Notes: a model not told the origin generated them from the letters alone. DNA of 64,000 nt from Talpa occidentalis (GCF_014898055.3 NW_023601543.1:56808806-56872805), one strand, 5' to 3'; counted from the first letter of the stretch, positions 11,837 through 24,129 are shown. Numbers and translations: made by a program.

Positions 11837-12158
11837 TTCAGGAAGCTTTAGAGAAAATCAGTATGGCCACATTCTAGCAGGAGTGGAATGTAGGTTCATT
11901 GTCCTGACTAAAGCACTGGTTGTGATGAGTCTTCCTAGTTCTCTTGCCTTCTGTTCCCTCCCCAGGCCCCTTTGCATCCTACCACACATGCATACCTCTC
12001 TCTTGTTTCTCAAGCACCTCATTATCCCCCATTGGGGTCCTCCTATATAGCTTGGTCCCACTGTTTCAGCAGGGAGCTCTTCAAACTCTGGTCACCCCCT
12101 TTGACTCACCAAAGCAAAGTTGTAGTCATTAAAATAATGAAGAAAAGAGAGTGTCCAG

Positions 12159-12427
12159 GGCCTCCTTGGTGGCCTAGGTGTTAGTCTCAGCACTATCACT
12201 GCCATGGCCTGAGTTCAATCCCCAGCCAGGGAGCTGACCCACATATGGCACAGCAGACCTCTCCTGTTTGTCTCTCCTGCTGCTCCCCTCAGCAGTGTCT
12301 TTCAGTAAAATCTGCCTGTTCTCTTTCTCACTCTGTCTCTGGTGAATCTTCTCACCCCCCACATCTTTGGCCTATACCCCAGTTCTTCTGCATATAAATA
12401 AGTAAATAAATCTTTTTAAATAAAAGA
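12159..12427 (+). mobile_element. tRNA-derived SINE, older subfamily
   Basis: Head GGCCTCCTTGGTGGCCTAGG with B box GTTCAATCCCC. Flanked by an exact 19-bp duplication AAGAAAAGAGAGTGTCCAG (12140-12158 and 12428-12446). Confidence 0.93.
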
Positions 12428-12479
12428 AAGAAAAGAGAGTGTCCAGAGGAAAAGCTCTTTAGAAGGAAAACTGATAAGG

Positions 12480-12759
12480 GGGCCTCCCCGGTGGCGCAGC
12501 GGTTGAGCACTAGGTTGCAAAGCTGCCAGCAGCCTCTGCGGCGCCAGTTCGATCTCCAGATGCTCCCCGGCCACCGGAGGAGGGTCCTGCATGGCGCGCA
12601 GACCTCTCCTGCCGCCCGCTGCTCCCCTCAGCAGTGTACTTCGGTCCTTCTGCCTGCTCTGCTCCCCGCTCTGGCTCTGGTGAATTCTCTCACCCTCCTG
12701 CACTTCTGACTGCACCCAGTGCTTGTATAAATAAATAAATAAATATATTTTTTTAAAAA
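12480..12759 (+). mobile_element. tRNA-derived SINE, GC-rich subfamily
   Basis: Head CCCCGGTGGCGCAGCGG, degenerate B box GTTCGATCTCC, and an (AAAT)n tail. Flanked by an exact 17-bp duplication AAGGAAAACTGATAAGG (12463-12479 and 12760-12776). It lies only 33 bases after the previous SINE's right duplication. Confidence 0.93.
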
Positions 12760-12884
12760 AAGGAAAACTGATAAGGAGTACAGAGATATTTTAAAAATTA
12801 AAAACCAGCAGAGAATGATAAGTGATAGCAAAATTCTCATCTCTTTCTTTCTCTCCTCATCCCTCTGAAGGGGTTCAGAACAAG

Positions 12885-13320
12885 CTTTTCCAAAATGTGT
12901 CATTTCGGCATGTGGGTTGTTTTGAGCAATAAAAACTCAGCAGATTCAAGAAAAACTTTTACCTCTCTCTTAACTATCTAAGAGAATTTAGATAGGTGGC
13001 TTGACCTAGAAAGAGAGCTATTACCAGAAATAACTTTTTATTTGAATGATTTTTTTGTATGGCAGGACAAACATCTAATTATCAAACATCTGCTCTTTCT
13101 ATCATCCTGTGTGAAATCTTCCCCTTTAAAACCCCAGCCCCCTATCCCATCCCTTAGCTCAGCATAGCATATAAGCTTCAATTGCCTGACTTGATCTTAG
13201 GTCTCATATTTTTGGGGCTCCCATCTTAAGAAATGAAATTTATTTTTCTCCTGCTAATCTATTCTTTATTACAGAGGATGTGGCTCAGCCAAGAACCTAG
13301 AAGGTGTTCACATCAAACAA
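12885..13320 (+). mobile_element. LTR-like repeat, family D, copy 3
   Basis: Contains the D-family core: AAAATGTGTCATTTCGGCAT, TTACCAGAAATAACTTTTTA, AAACATCTGCTCTTTCT, a CATATAAGCTTCAATTGCC TATA-like block near 13168, and a TCCTGCTAATCTATTC end. Copies at 17757-18042 and 44768-45205 share the same order. Confidence 0.55.
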
Positions 13321-13420
13321 ATAAGCATCCAATTATTTCACCAGCAAAATGGGTTTATTCAGAAACAAAAAAAAAAAAAAAAGAACAGAGGTAGTTGTGA
13401 TCTTTTCCTGTTTCTGCTTA

Positions 13421-13452
13421 TCTTGCAAGCACACTTAAGTGTGCTTGCAAGA
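13421..13452. repeat. Exact 32-bp palindrome
   Basis: The half-site TCTTGCAAGCACACTT (13421-13436) is followed at once by its reverse complement AAGTGTGCTTGCAAGA (13437-13452), with no spacer and no mismatch. The DNA could form a cruciform and an RNA a hairpin. It lies in unassigned sequence after an A-run (13367-13383). Confidence 0.95.
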
Positions 13453-15079
13453 CTGAAACAATGGGACAAAAATACCACTACCCATGAGGAATGAGGAAAA
13501 AACAGACTTCTCATGAATTGACATGTTGTGTTTCAGAGTGCAAGCCTAGAAGAGTGATTGCTGTCCTTGAGGTGACCTCTCATTACCCAGACTGAAAAAT
13601 GGTCATGGAAGATGGAACTATTGCAAGCCATGACACATTTTTTCTATGCTTTTCAAAGAAAAAAATACATCATGCCCTTTTCAACAACCCAATACAATGC
13701 CCAGCTCATGGCTAGACAGACAACATATAGAAGCGAGGGGTGCTCAGTTTCTGGATCCAATGTCAAGTTACATCATGATTCCGCAGGAAGCATCCCATGA
13801 GACTCTATCAACCTTTTTATAAACTTTCTTTTCTCTCAACCCCATTCCACAGACTAACATGAGTCCCTTCCCCTACATAGGCGGAGGCAAATTTGAGTAT
13901 TTTTTTTTTCTTCTGCCCTCTTGCTTGCCAACCTGCAATAAACTTTTTCTGCTCCAAGATGCTGCAGTATTCTGGCCTTAGCCATGTATCAGTCACACAA
14001 ACCTGAGTCTCTGAGTTCAGTAACAAAAGCAGTTAGGAAGTGCGAACTCATGGCAAAATATGACACACACATCCCCAGAATAAAAGAAGAAACCATCTCA
14101 CGTAGATTTTAGAGGGGCTGTTCTAAGTGAAGAGTCCATTGGCGGAAACTAAAAGTTCAAATGGTAGAGGCATCTCATTTGCTGGATTATGGCAGTCTCT
14201 CATTGGCTGAACTGTCGCTGAGCAAGAAGGAACCTCTTCTTTTCTCCCCTCCAGATGCAAGCATGTCTCTTCCGGTAGGGTTCTGTAGTGTGTGCTGATG
14301 CAACAAAACTCTTTTCTAGCCTCTTGATCTCATTCAAATGAGATTTCTGTATGTTAATTTTCACAAAGAGTAGAGAAAAAGTTTTATTTTTCCTTCCTTA
14401 TACCCCCATACAGTTCAAAGGTGTCCAAAGGTTTCAAAAAAACACATAATCAACAACTTTGGAGAAGACCTGGTTCAGTAAAAAAGGTCTGTATCCATAG
14501 GAAATAGAAGTAGTTAAAATCAGCTGCTAGAATCCTAAAGCCATTAGGATCAGGTAGGCAAATACAGGAACTTCATGTACTAAAGATGACAAAAATCATT
14601 GTATTTCCCAATGATAATGTTGCAAGGCCAACCAAATGGGCCTTCATCTTTTGTGACATCCTTACTCTATCTAAATTTATACTTTTAATTCCCTGCCTTT
14701 AACCCTCCTGGGAGAGAAATATTTGTGTTTCAATGGAATATTCTGCATCAAGCATCCCTTCTAGGATGTCAGATTCAAGCCCCGTTCCTTGTCCCTGAGC
14801 TACTGTACAACTCTTTGTAAGCTGTAAGTAACAGGCAGATGGCTAAATGAAATACTGTTCTATAGTAATTGAAATTAATTTCCTCCTCCTTGGGCAAAAC
14901 TATTTCATGGACATTGGCAATTCATCTCAAAATTACTTCATATAAATCTGTGTTGTTTTGACTCTTCCTTTGAACCAGCTATTAACATCTGCCATGTTCT
15001 CTCATATCATAGAGGTGACAAAGACTGTTTTTGACCAAACTCTAATGAGGCTTCTCTAAGTTGTTTTCTCAGCTATGCC
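13453..15079. other. No gene seen; unassigned old sequence
   Basis: CCTGCAATAAACTTTTTCTG near 13932 could be the polyadenylation region of a diverged LTR. Otherwise I see no coding frame or repeat I can name in this stretch. Confidence 0.3.
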
Positions 15080-15560
15080 TTCACATTGGCCAGTCCTGCG
15101 CAGACTGGCTATAGCAAGAATCCTGGTGTATGGGCAACCACCCCAGGCCTGGCATGTTCACAGTTGATTCGAGCAGGCGGTAAAGGAATCTTGGAGCCCT
15201 CAATAAATTTGACAGGTTAATGCTGAAGCTGGGGGTCAGGTACACAGGCAGAACAGTGGGCAGGCATGCAGGTACGAGGGAGGAAGGGAAGCTGGGAGGC
15301 AGGCAGGAACAGAGCCTCCGGGCCCCTGTGATCTCCAGGTTCTCTCCCTGGCTGCTCCCTGGCTTCTCTCCTCTCGCTGCCTTTTCGGCCCAGGTGCCCG
15401 CATTTATGCATGCACACACCGCATGCACTCCGGCTTCTCAGCCCGGGCGTCCATAGTCATAGGTGCACATGCCCTGTGCTCACACTCCCGAGTGCTTTTT
15501 GCAACACCACAACATCACGTGTGGATCATGAAACCTAGTTGTAACACAAAGGTGCAGGTG
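15080..15560 (-). mobile_element. LTR-like repeat, family C, copy 2
   Basis: On the minus strand this reads ACTAGGTTTCATGATCC, then CACTCGGGAGTGTGAGCA, then CCTATGACTATGGACGCC, matching 1850-2250 and 39700-40119 on the + strand in the same order. The start is TGTG at about 15550. The 115-codon and 78-codon frames on either strand overlap this repeat and lack protein features. Confidence 0.55.
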
Positions 15561-15599
15561 ACAGTCGTAGAGAGCTAGTGGTGGGAGGTGAAAAAGAGC

Positions 15600-15930
15600 C
15601 TGAGGAACACCATGCTCCTTACATCTGTTAAGTCAGTTTAGAGAGAATCCCCCACTCTTGATACCTAATCACCTTGGCCTGTCTTCAGCAAGAATTCTGT
15701 AAAGTCAAGTCAGCAAGAATCTTCCTACCCTTAATGTTGTCTCTTAGTTATTTTCCTACTACTGAACCCCTTCACTCCTCTCCCAGGTTACAAATTCCCA
15801 GCTGTCTTTGCTGAATTCATAATTGAGCCAGTTCTACACTGACTTCTCTTTTCCCCTAATGTAACAGTTCCTGAATAAAGCTTGTTTTTACTGTTTTGCC
15901 TACTGTCAGGCTCTAGTTCTCTTCAATAGG
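15600..15930 (+). mobile_element. LTR 3' part with poly(A) signal
   Basis: CT-rich sequence with TCCTGAATAAAGCTTG near 15871 followed by a short T-rich and CAG-containing end, which looks like the R/U5 part of a + strand LTR. Whether it belongs to the broken provirus further right cannot be told without alignment. Confidence 0.4.
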
Positions 15931-16387
15931 AATAGAATCAATTTTTTTAGATGTGCTCATTTTTAGATCTATATGAGAATTGTGATTTTACATTTCCCTA
16001 AAAGTTATATTTTAACAGCTTTCTCCTGCTCTTACCAAAGAATATCTGTCACCTCTTCAAAGGAAAATAGATTCCATACATTTCTCTTCCAGGAAATCAT
16101 TATGATGGGTTCCTTCATGCTGAACTATTTCATATGTGATGAATGTCTGATGTGATATGTTGCTTTGTTTTGAGAAGGATTCACTAACCAAAATTAGATT
16201 GATTTCCCACAAATCAATGCACTTCTTAAATATTCCCAGACAACGACAACACGCAAGACACTGGTGGAATTTATACTTACAGTGCTGACAACCACCTCCA
16301 CAAAGGTGAGAGGCAGTACTCATCCAAGCAAAGTAACATGCTCAGAAACCACCATTAAAACAATCCTTGCTCTAAAACTGAGCTCTT

Positions 16388-16822
16388 TCATGATTAAGAA
16401 GATGTGGTATATATATACAAGATGGAGTACTACTCAGCTATAAAAAGTGAACTCTTATCATTTGCAACAACATGGACAGAACTGAAAGGGATTATGCTAA
16501 GCAAAATTAAGTCAGAATGAGAAAGTACTGGATGATTTCATTCATATGTGGAATATAGAGAAACAAAACAAAGAAAATTATAAAACTAAACCAAAACAAA
16601 CCCTAGAAATATGACTGCAGAATTGTGGCTACTAGGAGGGGAAGAAGATGTGAGGTACAATGGGGGAGGGACCCCATTGGTCCATGGTAAAGTACTATGG
16701 GCGCTTTGGTGGTGGATGTCATGTGGTAACAGACAGAACAGGACATGTGAACCTGTTCCCCTAAATCATATGCAGTGTTGTAAACCAAAGTTACCTCAAT
16801 AAAAATAAAAGTTAAAAAAAAA
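16388..16822 (+). mobile_element. L1 3' end, 5'-truncated
   Basis: Starts with TGATTAAGAAGATGTGGTAT, continues through ACTACTCAGCTATAAAAAG and the 3' UTR, and ends AAAATAAAAGTTAAAAAAAA. The flanks AAAACTGAGCTCTTTC and AAAACTGAACTGTTCC look like a duplication with about three differences. Confidence 0.8.
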
Positions 16823-17028
16823 AACTGAACTGTTCCATTACCCTGTCCCTTCATTCAGACTTGGAATTCCTTCCCACATATAACACTGACAAGCTTGTTG
16901 TCTAGTCCCTTCCTACAACTAATTAGAAGTAATGACCTACAGATGGCCTGTTAGAAGCAGGCATGATGACAAATGGGTAAAGGACAAGTGCCATGTGATT
17001 GAAAGAAGAGATTAAAAGAAGGGACAAA

Positions 17029-17325
17029 GGGCCTCCGCGGTGGCGCAGCGGTTGAGCGCTGGGTTGCGTAGCTGCCCGCAGCCTCTGCAGCGCCAGTTCG
17101 ATCCCTGGCCGCTGGGTGAGGGTCACACATGGTGCGCAGACCTCTCCTGCAGTGTACTTCGGTCCTTCTGACTGCTCTGCTCCCTGCTCTGGCTCTGGTG
17201 AATTCTCTCACCCTCCTGCGCTTCTGACTGTACCCAGTGCTTGTATGTATGTATGTATGTATGTATGTATGTATGTATGTATAAATAAATAAATAAAATA
17301 AATAAATCTTTAAAAAAATAAAATA
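17029..17325 (+). mobile_element. tRNA-derived SINE, GC-rich subfamily
   Basis: Head GGGCCTCCGCGGTGGCGCAG, B box AGTTCGATCCC. Part of the body after CTCTCCTGC is missing (the usual CGCCCGCTGCTCC). The A-rich tail carries an expanded tetranucleotide run. AAAGAAGGGACAAA-like flanks lie on both sides. Confidence 0.9.
17243..17282. repeat. (GTAT)10 microsatellite in SINE tail
   Basis: Ten uninterrupted GTAT units at the place where other copies read CTTGTATAAATAAATA, so the run grew from the SINE's own tail. Confidence 0.95.
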
Positions 17326-17379
17326 AAATGAAAGAAGGGACAAACCAAGTAAAATGAATCACTATATTGCTGGACAGTT

Positions 17380-17755
17380 TTAAAAAATAGAAGTCTGTAG
17401 AAAAGAGTTTGGAGCCGTGAATAATATCTTCTGCTAAAAGTAGAGCAAAGCATACTGTACTGCTGGAAGATGGACTTCATCTGTGTGAAGCATTCATATA
17501 GATGGTGCCTCCTCCATTCTCAAGCATATTAGACAGATTTGGTATTACTGACAGAAGACATCTAAACTATTGTGCAGTTAATCGTATCAAGATATTAGTG
17601 CCTACTAATGCACTTGCATTAGATTCTAATGATTCAAATACTGGAAGAAATACTGATCTTCAGAAAAAAACAGCTGCTAAAGACATCTTGCTGTCATGTA
17701 TTATTACTAGACTTCAACCACTTATTACTGCTAGACCTCAATCAACTCTTATCTG
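17380..17755 (+). other. Unidentified block with a partly open frame
   Basis: Codon-like sequence with an 84-codon frame (17502-17756), no L1 or LTR motif, and a compositional feel different from the flanking repeats. It could be a processed pseudogene fragment or part of the old provirus. I do not recognise the protein. Confidence 0.25.
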
Positions 17756-17756
17756 A

Positions 17757-18042
17757 ATGACCATCCATTGGTGGGACAAAACCTAATTACCAAACATCTG
17801 CTCTTCTCATCTTCCTGCAAATTACCCTCCTCCCCTTAGAAGCCCCAGGCCCCTATCCCACTAGCTCAGAAAGGCACAAAAGCTTCAATTGTACAACCTG
17901 TCCTTGGGTTTCAAACCTTCCTGGCCATCATGCATATGAAATTAAATGTGTTTTTCTTCCATTAATCTATGCTTTACTACAGGGAATATCTCAACCAAGA
18001 GCCCAGAAGGGTTGAAGAAAAATTATTTTTCCTCCCCTACAT
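17757..18042 (+). mobile_element. LTR-like repeat, family D, copy 4 (3' part)
   Basis: Starts inside the family (CCAAACATCTGCTCTTC), includes CCCTATCCCACTAGCTC and AGCTTCAATTGTACAACC, and ends TTTTTCCTCCCCTACA. It directly precedes recognisable retroviral pol at 18045. Confidence 0.55.
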
Positions 18043-18469
18043 AGACCTTCCAGCAAGTCCAACTTTGGCCATTCCTAACTGTGCTAAGCTATTCCCATGA
18101 AAGCAAGCTTGTTCAGAAATCAGGGACTTCTCATAGGTCCATTGCTTACATCTCTGGCCCCTGTGGCCAAGGTTCATTCACTTTGTTTCCAGGCTGTAGA
18201 ACAGCTGCTAGACCATGGAAGACCATCTCCTTAGCCTATGAATTCCCTCAGGGTGAAAAACCTTATTACTTCACCCAATGTTTGTTAGCTACTCTCATGT
18301 CAGCTAGTTCAGTGCCTCCTATGAAATTCTTCTATTGCTTGTTTCACACAAAACTGTTAAATGTTGCTCTAATCTAAATGATATCCTACTTCTGGATGAC
18401 TGGCTCTCATAGCTGTCTAGCAGCCATTTGAATTCTAAGTATTCTTCATCCTGACCTGACTGCTGGTCC

Positions 18470-18646
18470 TTTACAGCTATCATTCTCAAAGTACAATCTC
18501 CGATAGCCTCTGGCACTTTGTAGAAATGCAAATCTTGGGGTCCCATTCTAGACCTTCAGAATTAGAAACTCTGGCAGTGGAGACCAGCAATCTGTGCCTT
18601 AACAAGTCTTACAGGTGAGTCTGATGTAAAGGTTGAGAGCCACATC
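18470..18646 (-). mobile_element. MER5-type hAT element
   Basis: CATTCTCAAAGTACAATC at one end and AGGTTGAGAGCCAC at the other form imperfect inverted ends. Inside are TAGAAATGCAAATCTTGGGG, AATTAGAAACTCTGG and CAGCAATCTGTGCCTTAACA, which are hallmark words of MER5A/B (non-autonomous hAT-Charlie). It sits between the RT-connection and RNase H parts of the broken pol. Confidence 0.75.
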
Positions 18647-18949
18647 CGTAGACAACACTGATAGGATGTTTGTTGATGGCTCATACATTGAAAATAATCA
18701 ACGCATATTTTCTGCTAGTTATAATATAGTTCTGAATGTTCTGCCATTGAAGTTGCTCCTTTAGCAACAGTTCATGCTACTCAGATGGCTGAATGAGAGC
18801 TATAACACAAGTGTGTCGCTGTGCATGATTTAGGAGTGCACATCTAAACTAGAGAATAGATGTATCTTTGGATATGTTCATGATTTTAGTAAATTATGGC
18901 AGCAAGGAGGTTTTCTAACTTCTTCAGGAACACTATTTTTTTAAAGGAA

Positions 18950-19212
18950 ATCCTATTTATTTTTTCTTTATTTTTGCACAGAAGAACTGGGGTGTAGGCC
19001 AGAAGTGGAGGAGGGGGCGAGGTGATTCACCAGAAACAGTGAGGAGCAGAACAGGTGGATCTACTGAAATACACTGTTGAGGGGAGCAGTGGGCAAGACA
19101 GGAGAGGTCTGCTGCGCCATGTGGGGTTAACTCCCTGGCCGGGGATGGAACTCAGGCCATCACGGCTGTAGCGCTGAGACTTAACCCTTAGGCCCTCAGG
19201 GAGGCCCAGGAA
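18950..19212 (-). mobile_element. tRNA-derived SINE, older subfamily
   Basis: Minus orientation: T-rich tail at the left, the body with GAGGGGAGCAGTGGGCAAGA, a B box, and the head reversed (CCCTCAGGGAGGCCC) near 19196-19210. It splits the end of the RNase H reading. Confidence 0.88.
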
Positions 19213-19799
19213 CCCCATTTAAAATGGAATAAACTAATAACTTATTGGAGGAAATACTACACCCAAATGAAGTATCTGTTATACACAAACTCATTCTAAA
19301 GATAATATTTTTAAAGCAAAAGGGAATTTCCTGCTTGCCTATCATGTAACACAAGCAGTTCTTTCTGGTTTTAGAATACCATAGGTATTCTTTTTTAATT
19401 TATTTATATATTTTTACATCATTTTAATTTTTTTACAATGTTTGCTTTCTTTCCCATGTGTAATCCCCATAGAATTCCCACCACCAGTTCACCCGTGCAC
19501 CATCACCATAGTCCCCTGTGCTCTTCCCTCTCTCATTTTGATCCCTCTCCCCCCCGCTCCCCTGCAAAACGTCTCTGATTTATAATTGTCTGTTTATTTT
19601 TGTTTTGTTTTGTTATGTTTTATATTGTTATTATTTTTCCCTAAAGTCTTATTTGGTTCCCCTGTATTCCTCCTATAAGTGAAACCATCTGATATTTTCT
19701 TTTTCCTTCTGACTTATTTCACTGAGCATAACCCTTTGTAGCTCCATCCATGTTGCTGTGAATGGCATGAATTTATCTTTTTTGATTGCTGAATAATAT

Positions 19800-22700
19800 T
19801 CCACTGTGTATTACACCACATCTTCTTGATCCAGTCATCTATTTTTGGGCATTTGAGTTGTTTTCAAGCCTTACCTATTATAAACAGTGCTGCAATAAAC
19901 ATAGGGGTGCAGGTATCCTTTAGAATTAATGTTTTTGTGCCCTTTGGTAGATTCCTAGGAGTGGAATTGCTGGGTGATATGGTAGTTCCAAACCTCCACA
20001 CAGCTTTCCACAGTGGTTGGACCAGTTTGCATCCCCATCAGCAGTGTAGGAGAGTTCCTTTTTCACCACACCCTCGCCAACATTTGCTGTTGCTAGTTTT
20101 TTTTTTTTTTTTTAATATGTGCCATTCTTACTGGTATAAGGTGATATCTCATTGTGGTTTCGATTTGCATTTCCCTGATTATGAGGGATATTGAACATTT
20201 TTTCATATGCCTGTTGGCCATTTGCATTTTCTCTTTGGAGAAGTGTCTTTTAAGTTCTTCTGCCCATTTTTTGACTGGATTGTTTACTTTATTTTTGTTG
20301 AGTTATTTGAGTTCTTTGTAGATCTTTGTGATCATTCCCTTATCAGTTTTATGGAATGCAAAAATTTTCTCCCAATCAGTGGGGTGTCTCTTTGTTTTGG
20401 TTAATGTCTCTTTTGCTTTTTAGTTTGATGTTATCCCAGCTGCTTATCTTTTCCTTCACTTTCTTTGCATTGGGGGATGTCTTTAAAGATGTTACTCAGA
20501 TGTATGTCTTGTAGTATTTTACCTATATTTTCTTCTATGTTTTATGGTTTCAGGTCTTATGCTCAGATCTTTTATCCATTTTAAGTTGATATTTTGTGCA
20601 GGGTGTGGGGTAGTGGTCTACTTTCATTCTTTTGTTTATGGTGGTTCAGTTTTTCCAGCACCATTTACTGAATAAACTATCCTTGTTCCATTGCAAACTC
20701 TTTGCTCCTTTGTCAAAGATTAGTTGTCCATATGTGTGTGGCTTTATTTCTGAGCTTTCTATTTGGTTTCATTGGCCTATGTGTCTGTTTTTGTTCCAGT
20801 ACCACACTGTTATAATTATTATGGCTTTGTAGCATAGTTTGAAGTCTGGCAATGTGATACCTCCAATCTCATTTGTTTTCATCAGGAGACCATTGGCTAT
20901 TCAAGGTTTATCATGGCTCCATATGAATTTCATCAATATTTGTTCTATTTCATTGAATAATGTCATTGAGATTTTTATTGGAATAGCATTGAATCTGTAA
21001 ATTGCTTTTGGTAGGATGGCCATTTTAACAATGTTAATTCTTGCAATCCATGAGCAGGGGATGTCTTTCAATTTCTTTCTATCTTCTTCTATTTCTTTTA
21101 ACAATGTTTTATAATTTTATTTGTATAGGTCCTTTACCTCTTTTGTTAGGTTTGTTCCCAAATATTTGATTTTTTTGTTTCAATTATAAAAGGCAAGTTT
21201 TTCTTAATTTCTTCTTCTTCAGATTGATTGTACATAGGAAAGCTACTGATTTTTCTGCATTGATTTTGTATCTTGCTACTTTACTAAAGTGGTTGATTGA
21301 CTGTTTTGATTATTTTTTCTGTGGCATTTTTAGGGTTCTCTCTATATATTATCATACTGTCTGCAAATAGTAATAGTTTCACTTCTTTCCCTGTTTGGAT
21401 TCCTTATATGTCTTTCTCTTGTCTTATTGCTCTGGCTAGGACTTCCGTATTATATTGAAAAGCAGTGGTGAGAGTGGACATCCCTGTCTTTTTCTTGATC
21501 TTAAAGGAAAGGCTTTCAGCTTTTCACTATTGAGAATAAATTGGCTGTGGGTTTGTCTTATATAGCTTTTACCATGTTAAGGTATGTTCTTTGTATCCCA
21601 AGAATTTCAAGAGCCTTCATCATAAATGGATGTTGAACTTCATCAAATGCTTTCTCAGCATCTATTGATATGATCATATGGTTTTTATTTTTCTTTTGGT
21701 TGATGTGTTGGATTACATTAATTTGATTTTTGGATGTTGAACCATCCTTGTGTCCCTGGAATAAATCCCATTTGATCATGGTGTATAATCATTTTGATGC
21801 ATTGTTGGATTCTGTTGGTGAGGATTTGTTGAGGATTTTTGCATCAGTGTTCAATAGAGAGATTGGCCTGTAGTTTTCTCTTTTTGTGTTGTCTTTGTTT
21901 GGTTTTGGTATTAGTGTAATGTTGGCTTCATAGAATGTATTTGGTAGTATTCCCTCTTTTTCAATTTTTTGAAAGAGTTTGTGTAGTATAGGCACTAATT
22001 CATTTCTGAACATTTGGTAGAATTCATTTGTGAAGCTGTCTGGTCCTGGGCTTTTGTTTTTGGGGAGTGTTATGATTATTGTTTCAATTTCAGTGCTTGT
22101 AATTGGTCTGTTTAGTTGTTCTATTTCTTCTTTATCTAGCTTTGGATGATTATATCATTCTAGGAATTTGTCTATCACTTCTAAATTGTTGAACTTGTTT
22201 ACATATAAATATTCATAGTAATCTCTGATTATTCTTTTGATTTCAACTGAATCTGTTGTAATTTTTCCTCTTTTGTTTATGATGCTATTTATTTGTGTTT
22301 TCTCCCATATTTTTTCTTTGTGAGCCTGGCTAGAGGTTTGTCTATTTTGTTTATTTTTTCAAAGAACCAACTTTTGGTTTCATTGATCTTTTGGATTTTT
22401 TTTAAATTTCTATTTTGTTTATTTCTGCTTTGATTTTTATTATTTCCTTTCATCAACTGGTTTTGGGGTTTTTTGTTGTTCTTTTTCTAGTTCTTTGAGA
22501 TGGGAGGTTAGATTGTTTCTTTGAGTTCTTTCTTGTTTCTTGATGTGTGCCTGTATCGCTCTATACTTTTATTACTGCTTTTGCTGCATCCCACACATTC
22601 TGGAAAGTTGTATCCTCATTGTCGTTAAACTCAAAGTATTTTTTAACTTCTTCTTTGATCTCCTCTTTAATCCAATGGTCTTCCAATACTGTGGATTTCA

Positions 22701-23421
22701 ATCTCCATGATGCAGGAGGGTTCCTTGCTTTCTTTTCATGGTTTGTTTCTAGTTTAATGCCTTTATGATCAGTGAAGATAGTTGGAATGTATCTGTTAAT
22801 GTTTGTCTGTGGCCCAATATGTGATTGATTCTGGAGAATATTCCCTGTGCACTTGAGAAAAATATGTACTCAGATTTTTTTGGGTACCGTGTCCTATAGA
22901 CATCTGTTAAGCCCATGAGGTCTAGGTCTTTATTTAGGGCTCTAGTGTCTTTGTCTATCTTTTGTCTTGTTGATCTGTGCATTTGTGAGAGTGGGGTGTT
23001 GAAGTCTCCTACTGCATATGTATTTTCTCTAATTTCTGTTTTCAGAGTTGATAATTGTCTTATATAATTTGGTGCTCCTTCATTTGGTGAGTATATGTTG
23101 ATGAGTGTTATATCTTCCTGATGTATTGTCCCCTTGATCATAATGTAGTGACCATCCTTTTCTTTTTTTACCTTTTTTAGTTTGAAGTCTATTTCATCTG
23201 ATATAAGTATAGCTGTTCCTGCCTTCTTTTTTGACCCATTTGCTTGTGGGATTTACTTTCAATCTATGTTTATATTTTGTAGTTAAATGCATTTCTTGTA
23301 CACAGCAAAAGGTTGGATTTTGTTTTTTAATTCAACCTGTTACTCTGTGTCTTTGTATTGATGAGTTTAGTCCATTTACATTTAGAGCTAATATTGATAC
23401 GTTGGTATCTGTATTTGCCAT
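19800..23421 (-). pseudogene. L1 ORF2 remains (endonuclease-RT)
   Basis: L1 ORF2 encodes an AP-like endonuclease and a reverse transcriptase. The likely start reads MANTDTNVSILALNVNG on the minus strand from 23421. The endonuclease block with YSPNEGAPNYIRQL and GDFNTPLSQM lies at 22749-23141. RT pieces include [17 protein letters not shown] (about 21810-21900) and [17 protein letters not shown] (about 21630-21680). The C-terminal region lies toward 19800. The frame is broken many times, so it cannot make a full protein. Confidence 0.85.
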
Positions 23422-24129
23422 TTTGTTTGTGTCTTTTTGTGGTTTTATTCCTTGCCTTATTCTGTTCTTCTTATTCATTCCTCTGTTGGTTCTGGCTTTG
23501 GACTTCTTGTTGTATTTTTTGGAGTGGGGGTTTAATAGCAATGAATTTCTGGAGATTCTGTTTGAGAAGATCCTTGTTTTTTCTTCCTAGAGGAAAGAGA
23601 GTTTTGCAGGGTAAAGTATTCTTGCTTGGCATTTGCTGTCTTCGAGTTTGTTGAATATGTCACTTTTCTTGTCCATAGTGTTTCTTCAGAGAAGTCTGAT
23701 TTCAGCCTGATTAGTTTTCCTTTATAGGTTATCTGTTTCTTCCCCCTTATCAGCTTCATTATTTTTTCCTTGTCCTGGACTCTTGAAAGCTTTACTATTA
23801 TGTGTCTTGCTATAGTTTTCCTTTCATTGTGGTAATTTGGTGTTCTCACTTCTTGTATGTCTATTTTCATCTCCTTCTTCATGCTTGGGAAGTTCTCTTG
23901 AATTATCTCCTTGAATAGATTCTCGGTTCCTTAGTCTCTCTCCTCACCTTCTGGGATTCCTATAACTCTATATTTCCTTTCCTCATGGAGTCAGATAGTT
24001 CCCAAAATCTTTCTTCATTCTTTTTCCTTCCTACTTCTCTTTCCTTTTCTATTTTGGTTCCTTGTATTTCTGTATCTTTGAGAGTACTGATTCGATCTTC
24101 CATTTCATCTATTCTGTTTTCGTTGCTTT

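Larger units (their letters stand above)
18045..19388 (+). pseudogene. Broken class I ERV pol: RT end and RNase H
   Basis: Remains of retroviral reverse transcriptase and RNase H, the enzymes that copy viral RNA and remove the template. Visible pieces in order: LAIPNCAKLFP (18065-18097) and SHRSIAYISG (about 18138), typical of the RT connection region; FVDGSYIENNQRI (about 18670), the first catalytic Asp block of RNase H; FSKLWQQGGFLTSSG (ending near 18940), the end of RNase H; and a TPFKME... tail just after the SINE at 19213. The pieces lie in different frames with stops, so the gene is dead. A MER5-type element (18470-18646) and a SINE (18950-19212) interrupt it, and an L1 cuts it at 19388. 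The class I assignment rests on the motif pattern read by eye. Confidence 0.7.
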
